64,000 nucleotides of DNA from Microbacterium aurum (GTDB taxonomy: Bacteria; Actinomycetota; Actinomycetes; Actinomycetales; Microbacteriaceae), in assembly GCF_016907815.1 (NCBI RefSeq), contig NZ_JAFBCQ010000001.1:1984001-2048000 (forward strand), given 5' to 3'. The position numbers were made by a program, and so were the translations under genes. This document shows, piece by piece, positions 61,841 through 64,000 of this stretch. Within the stretch, counting starts at the first letter, position 1; each line of letters opens with the position of its first letter. Under the pieces are notes generated by a model, which was not told the DNA's origin, searched no databases, and worked only from the letters and a program-made list of their open reading frames with translations.

Positions 61841-62754
61841 ACCTCGTCAGCCTCGCCGCCTGCGCCGTCGTGCTCGGCACGGCGTTCGCCGCCGGAGTCC
61901 TCCTGGCCGCGGTGCGGGTGCCGCGCTGGTCCGCGCCGACGCTGTCGCGCCGCATCGCGCCGTACCTGCGGGACATCGCCGACCCGCGTGGGCTGACGCC
62001 GCTCGCGCCGACGCCCGTGTTCGGCACCTGGCGCGCGCTGCGCGACCGGATCGCGGCGGGATGGGGCGGCGGCGAGGCCCTCGCACGCCGACTGCGGCAG
62101 GCGGGGTGGGCCCCTGACGTGGTCGCGTTCCGCGCGACGCAGCTGGCCTGGGGTGTCGGCGGTCTCGCCGCAGGCGGGGTGCTCGCCGTGGCGTTCACCC
62201 TCGCCGGGCGTGGCGGACCCGTCCTCGCGCTGCTGCCGCCGCTGCTGGCCGTCGCGGGGCTCGTGGGGTGGGATCACCGGCTCAGCCGGGCGGCGCGGCG
62301 CCGCACCGCGCGAGTGGAGGAAGAGCTTCCGACCGTGCTGGAGTTCCTCTCCCTGTGCCTGGCGGCCGGTGAGGGTCTGCGCGACGCGCTGCGCCGCGTC
62401 GGCGACGTCGGCTCGGGCGAGCTCACGGCGGAGCTCCGCGGGGCGGTTCTCGCCAGCGGCACCGGGTCGAGCCTTCCGGACGCGCTGCTTGCCGTTGCGA
62501 AGGCGCTCGATGTGCCGGCGCTGTCCCGAGCGATCGAGCACCTCGTCGCGGCGATGGACCGCGGCGCCCCGCTCGCGCACGTCCTGCAGGATCAAGCCGT
62601 CGACGCCCGCGAGGACGCCAAGCGGGCGCTCATCGAGGCGGCGGGCCGCAAGGAGATCCTGATGCTCCTGCCCTTGGTGTTCCTCATCCTGCCGTTGTCG
62701 GTTCTGTTCGCCGTGTTCCCTGGCATCGTGATGCTCCGGCTCGGCCTGGGCTGA
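61837..62754 (+). CDS. tadC: Type II secretion/Flp pilus membrane protein TadC
   Basis: The second platform protein has 305 residues. The GspF-like core reads EEELPTVLEFLSLCLAAGEG, LRDALRRVGDVGSGELTAEL, LSRAIEHLVAAMDRGAPLAH and AGRKEILMLLPLVFLILPLS. About four membrane helices are present. The ATG overlaps the tadB stop. It works with TadB and TadA to drive pilin extrusion. Confidence 0.88.
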   Translation: MNLVSLAACAVVLGTAFAAGVLLAAVRVPRWSAPTLSRRIAPYLRDIADPRGLTPLAPTPVFGTWRALRDRIAAGWGGGEALARRLRQAGWAPDVVAFRATQLAWGVGGLAAGGVLAVAFTLAGRGGPVLALLPPLLAVAGLVGWDHRLSRAARRRTARVEEELPTVLEFLSLCLAAGEGLRDALRRVGDVGSGELTAELRGAVLASGTGSSLPDALLAVAKALDVPALSRAIEHLVAAMDRGAPLAHVLQDQAVDAREDAKRALIEAAGRKEILMLLPLVFLILPLSVLFAVFPGIVMLRLGLG

Positions 62755-62808
62755 CCCGCCTGTGGATAACTTGCGCGGCGCCGGCGGGATTCGCGCACAC
62801 TGCGGGGT

Positions 62809-62988
62809 ATGAGAAAGGCAATCCGCTGGATCGTCCGCGACGTCGTCGACGACGAGACCGGAGATGTCCCGGGATGGGTTCTGGTGACGCTCATGACCGC
62901 CGGCCTCGTGGTCGCGATCTGGACTCTCGCCGGGCCCGCGCTCGCGGACTTGTTCGAGCAGGCGCTGGAGCGCGTGTCAGGCTTCTGA
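62809..62988 (+). CDS. Small pilin-like protein (DUF4244/Flp type)
   Basis: The 59-residue protein starts MRKAIRWIVRDVVDDETGDV and has one helix (WVLVTLMTAGLVVAIWTLAG) and a short C-terminus ending SGF. Size and place between tadC and the TadE-like genes match the pilin subunit of actinobacterial tad loci. A GGG precedes the ATG; the ribosome binding site is weak. Too short for confident family assignment. Confidence 0.72.
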   Translation: MRKAIRWIVRDVVDDETGDVPGWVLVTLMTAGLVVAIWTLAGPALADLFEQALERVSGF

Positions 62989-63004
62989 CCTCGCGCGATC
63001 GGAC

Positions 63005-63412
63005 GTGGGTGTGAGCGGGAGAATGCGACGGCTGCGGGACGACGATGACGGCTCCAGTGCCGTCGAGTTCGTCCTCGTCGGGACGCTCTTGACCCTGCTG
63101 ACGCTCGCGGTGCTGCAGCTGGCGCTCGCGGTCTACATCCGCAACGTCGTCCACGACGCCGCCGTCGAGGGGGCGTATCACGGCGCACTCGCCGATACCG
63201 ACGCCGCAGCCGGCGCCGCGCGTACGGCAGCGCTGATCTCGACGGCCGTGGGCGGGGCGCTGGATGCCGAGGTCAGCGCAGCCGACACCGACGGCGACCG
63301 CGGCGCGGAGGTGGAGGTCACCGTCGTCGCGACCCTGCCGCTCATCGGGCTGCTCGGCGTGCCCGGCGGAATGGAGGTAACCGCGCGTGCCCCGCGTGAG
63401 AGCTTCGACTGA
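63005..63412 (+). CDS. TadE-like minor pilin
   Basis: The ~135-residue protein has a pseudopilin-type N-terminus: DDDDGSSAVEFVLVGTLLTL, a single helix, then an extracellular domain (AVYIRNVVHDAAVEGAYHGA). The Glu after the Ala-Val is conserved in TadE proteins. Starts at GTG 63005, GTG 63011 or ATG 63023 are all possible. It overlaps the next gene by 26 bases. Confidence 0.78.
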   Translation: MGVSGRMRRLRDDDDGSSAVEFVLVGTLLTLLTLAVLQLALAVYIRNVVHDAAVEGAYHGALADTDAAAGAARTAALISTAVGGALDAEVSAADTDGDRGAEVEVTVVATLPLIGLLGVPGGMEVTARAPRESFD

Positions 63413-63923
63413 CGCCGGCGCGATCGCCGACCGCGGCGGCGTCCGCCCCCGGAGCGACGCCGTAGCTGACGGGGGAGTGGAAACCGGTCTCGCCGGCGAC
63501 GCCGGCTCGGCGGCGCTCGAGTTCATCCTCGTCGGCCTCGTGCTGCTCGTGCCGATCGTGTACCTGATCGTGGCGCTCGGCGCGATCCAGGGGCAGTCGC
63601 TCGGCGTCGAGACCGGCGCCCGTCAGATCGCCCGGACCATCGCCTCGGCGCCCGACACGGTCACCGCCGACCAGCGTGCCGAGCGGGTGCTCGCCGCGAT
63701 CGTCGCGGAGTACGGGCTGGATCCGAGTGCCGTCGACGTCGACGTTCGCTGCGTCGACACATCCCCGGACTGTCCGGCCGCGGGCGCCCTGCTCTCGGTC
63801 ATCGTCCGGACCGAGATCCCGCTGCCGCTCGTCCCGCCGATCCTGGGCCTGGATCAGTTCGCGCGCGTCCCGGTCGAGGCGACCTCGGTGCAGAAGGTCT
63901 CGCGTTTCTGGGTGGAACCGTGA
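63387..63923 (+). CDS. TadE/TadF-like protein
   Basis: The 178-residue protein has a long polar N-terminus, then GSAALEFILVGLVLLVPIVY with the typical Glu and membrane helix. An extracellular domain follows, with one Cys pair region (VDVDVRCVDTSPDCPAAG). It is probably a second minor pilin. The start at GTG 63387 is weakly supported, and a later start would give a shorter N-terminus. Its stop overlaps the next gene. Confidence 0.75.
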   Translation: MPRVRASTDAGAIADRGGVRPRSDAVADGGVETGLAGDAGSAALEFILVGLVLLVPIVYLIVALGAIQGQSLGVETGARQIARTIASAPDTVTADQRAERVLAAIVAEYGLDPSAVDVDVRCVDTSPDCPAAGALLSVIVRTEIPLPLVPPILGLDQFARVPVEATSVQKVSRFWVEP

Positions 63924-64000
63924 GTCGGCCGGTGCGCTCCGCGGCGGACGACGAGGGGAGCGTGCTGCTGCTCACGCTCGGCTACGCGATCCTCGCGCTC
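63920..64000 (+). CDS. Start of a further tad-locus gene, cut by window edge
   Basis: A GTG overlapping the previous stop (GTGA) opens a frame that runs off the edge: MSRPVRSAADDEGSVLLLTL, then GYAILAL. A hydrophobic helix after a short charged start fits a TadG-like or pilus-assembly membrane protein. Only 27 codons are visible. Confidence 0.55.
   Translation, partial: MSRPVRSAADDEGSVLLLTLGYAILAL

Overview
The window comes from a high-GC actinobacterium, most probably Microbacterium or another Microbacteriaceae genus. The evidence is the GC-biased codon use, the pncB / murI-rph-rdgB order, a multidomain LigD divergent from Ku, and a compact actinobacterial tad (Flp pilus) locus.

Layout. 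(1) 1-10,192 is ordinary chromosome: pncB (cut by the window edge), murI-rph-rdgB, a cation-diffusion efflux gene, a small orphan, ligD and ku (non-homologous end joining), a DedA membrane protein, tRNA-Leu(UAG) and a formate/nitrite transporter. (2) 10,193-63,999 is a tad locus (tadA, tadB, tadC, a small pilin-like gene, two TadE-like genes and the start of a further gene), in which tadA is split. (3) Between the halves lies an integrative conjugative element (ICE) of about 49.56 kb. Its boundaries can be read to the base: the crossover is an AA dinucleotide at 10907-10908 (attL) and 60468-60469 (attR). Insertion cuts the Lys codon of the TadA Walker A motif. Joining 10193-10908 to 60470-60986 restores a 410-codon TadA. 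A large serine recombinase is encoded next to attR.

Inside the ICE. 11.0-21.5 kb is a defence-like island: an HTH-ImmA/IrrE protein with a partner gene, a protein with a HEPN-like C-terminus, a Hachiman pair (HamA-HamB), and a PHP-SMC ATPase. 21.6-30.0 kb holds a small zinc-ribbon gene, a membrane protein, a MobF relaxase-helicase with palindromes upstream (possible oriT), a C5 cytosine methyltransferase containing an out-of-frame nested gene with its own strong ribosome binding site, a small membrane protein, and a translationally coupled trio of unknown genes, two of them diverged paralogues. 30.1-38.4 kb is cargo: a kdp potassium-uptake operon with a frameshifted kdpD, then an AraC-type regulator and an IS256-family insertion sequence with an exact 8-bp target duplication. 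41.1-58.9 kb is maintenance and conjugation: ArdC-like antirestriction, primase-polymerase, DUF2637 protein, ParB-like protein, a possible VirB8-like protein, a lytic transglycosylase/M23 hydrolase, two DUF6112-type small membrane proteins, TrbL/VirB6, SCO6880-like, VirB4 and TraG/VirD4 proteins, an SSB, a DUF4913 protein and several small proteins.

How it fits together. Relaxase, coupling protein and VirB-like channel move single-stranded DNA; primase, SSB, ParB-like and ArdC proteins probably help the incoming DNA establish; the HTH-ImmA/IrrE protein is a candidate switch. While the ICE is integrated the host has no intact TadA, so excision would restore the pilus ATPase gene. The most unusual signals are the P-loop insertion, the nested gene, a 27-bp palindrome inside the parB-like gene, a GCACCT leader motif before six ICE transcription units, and the defence island with its HEPN-like gene.
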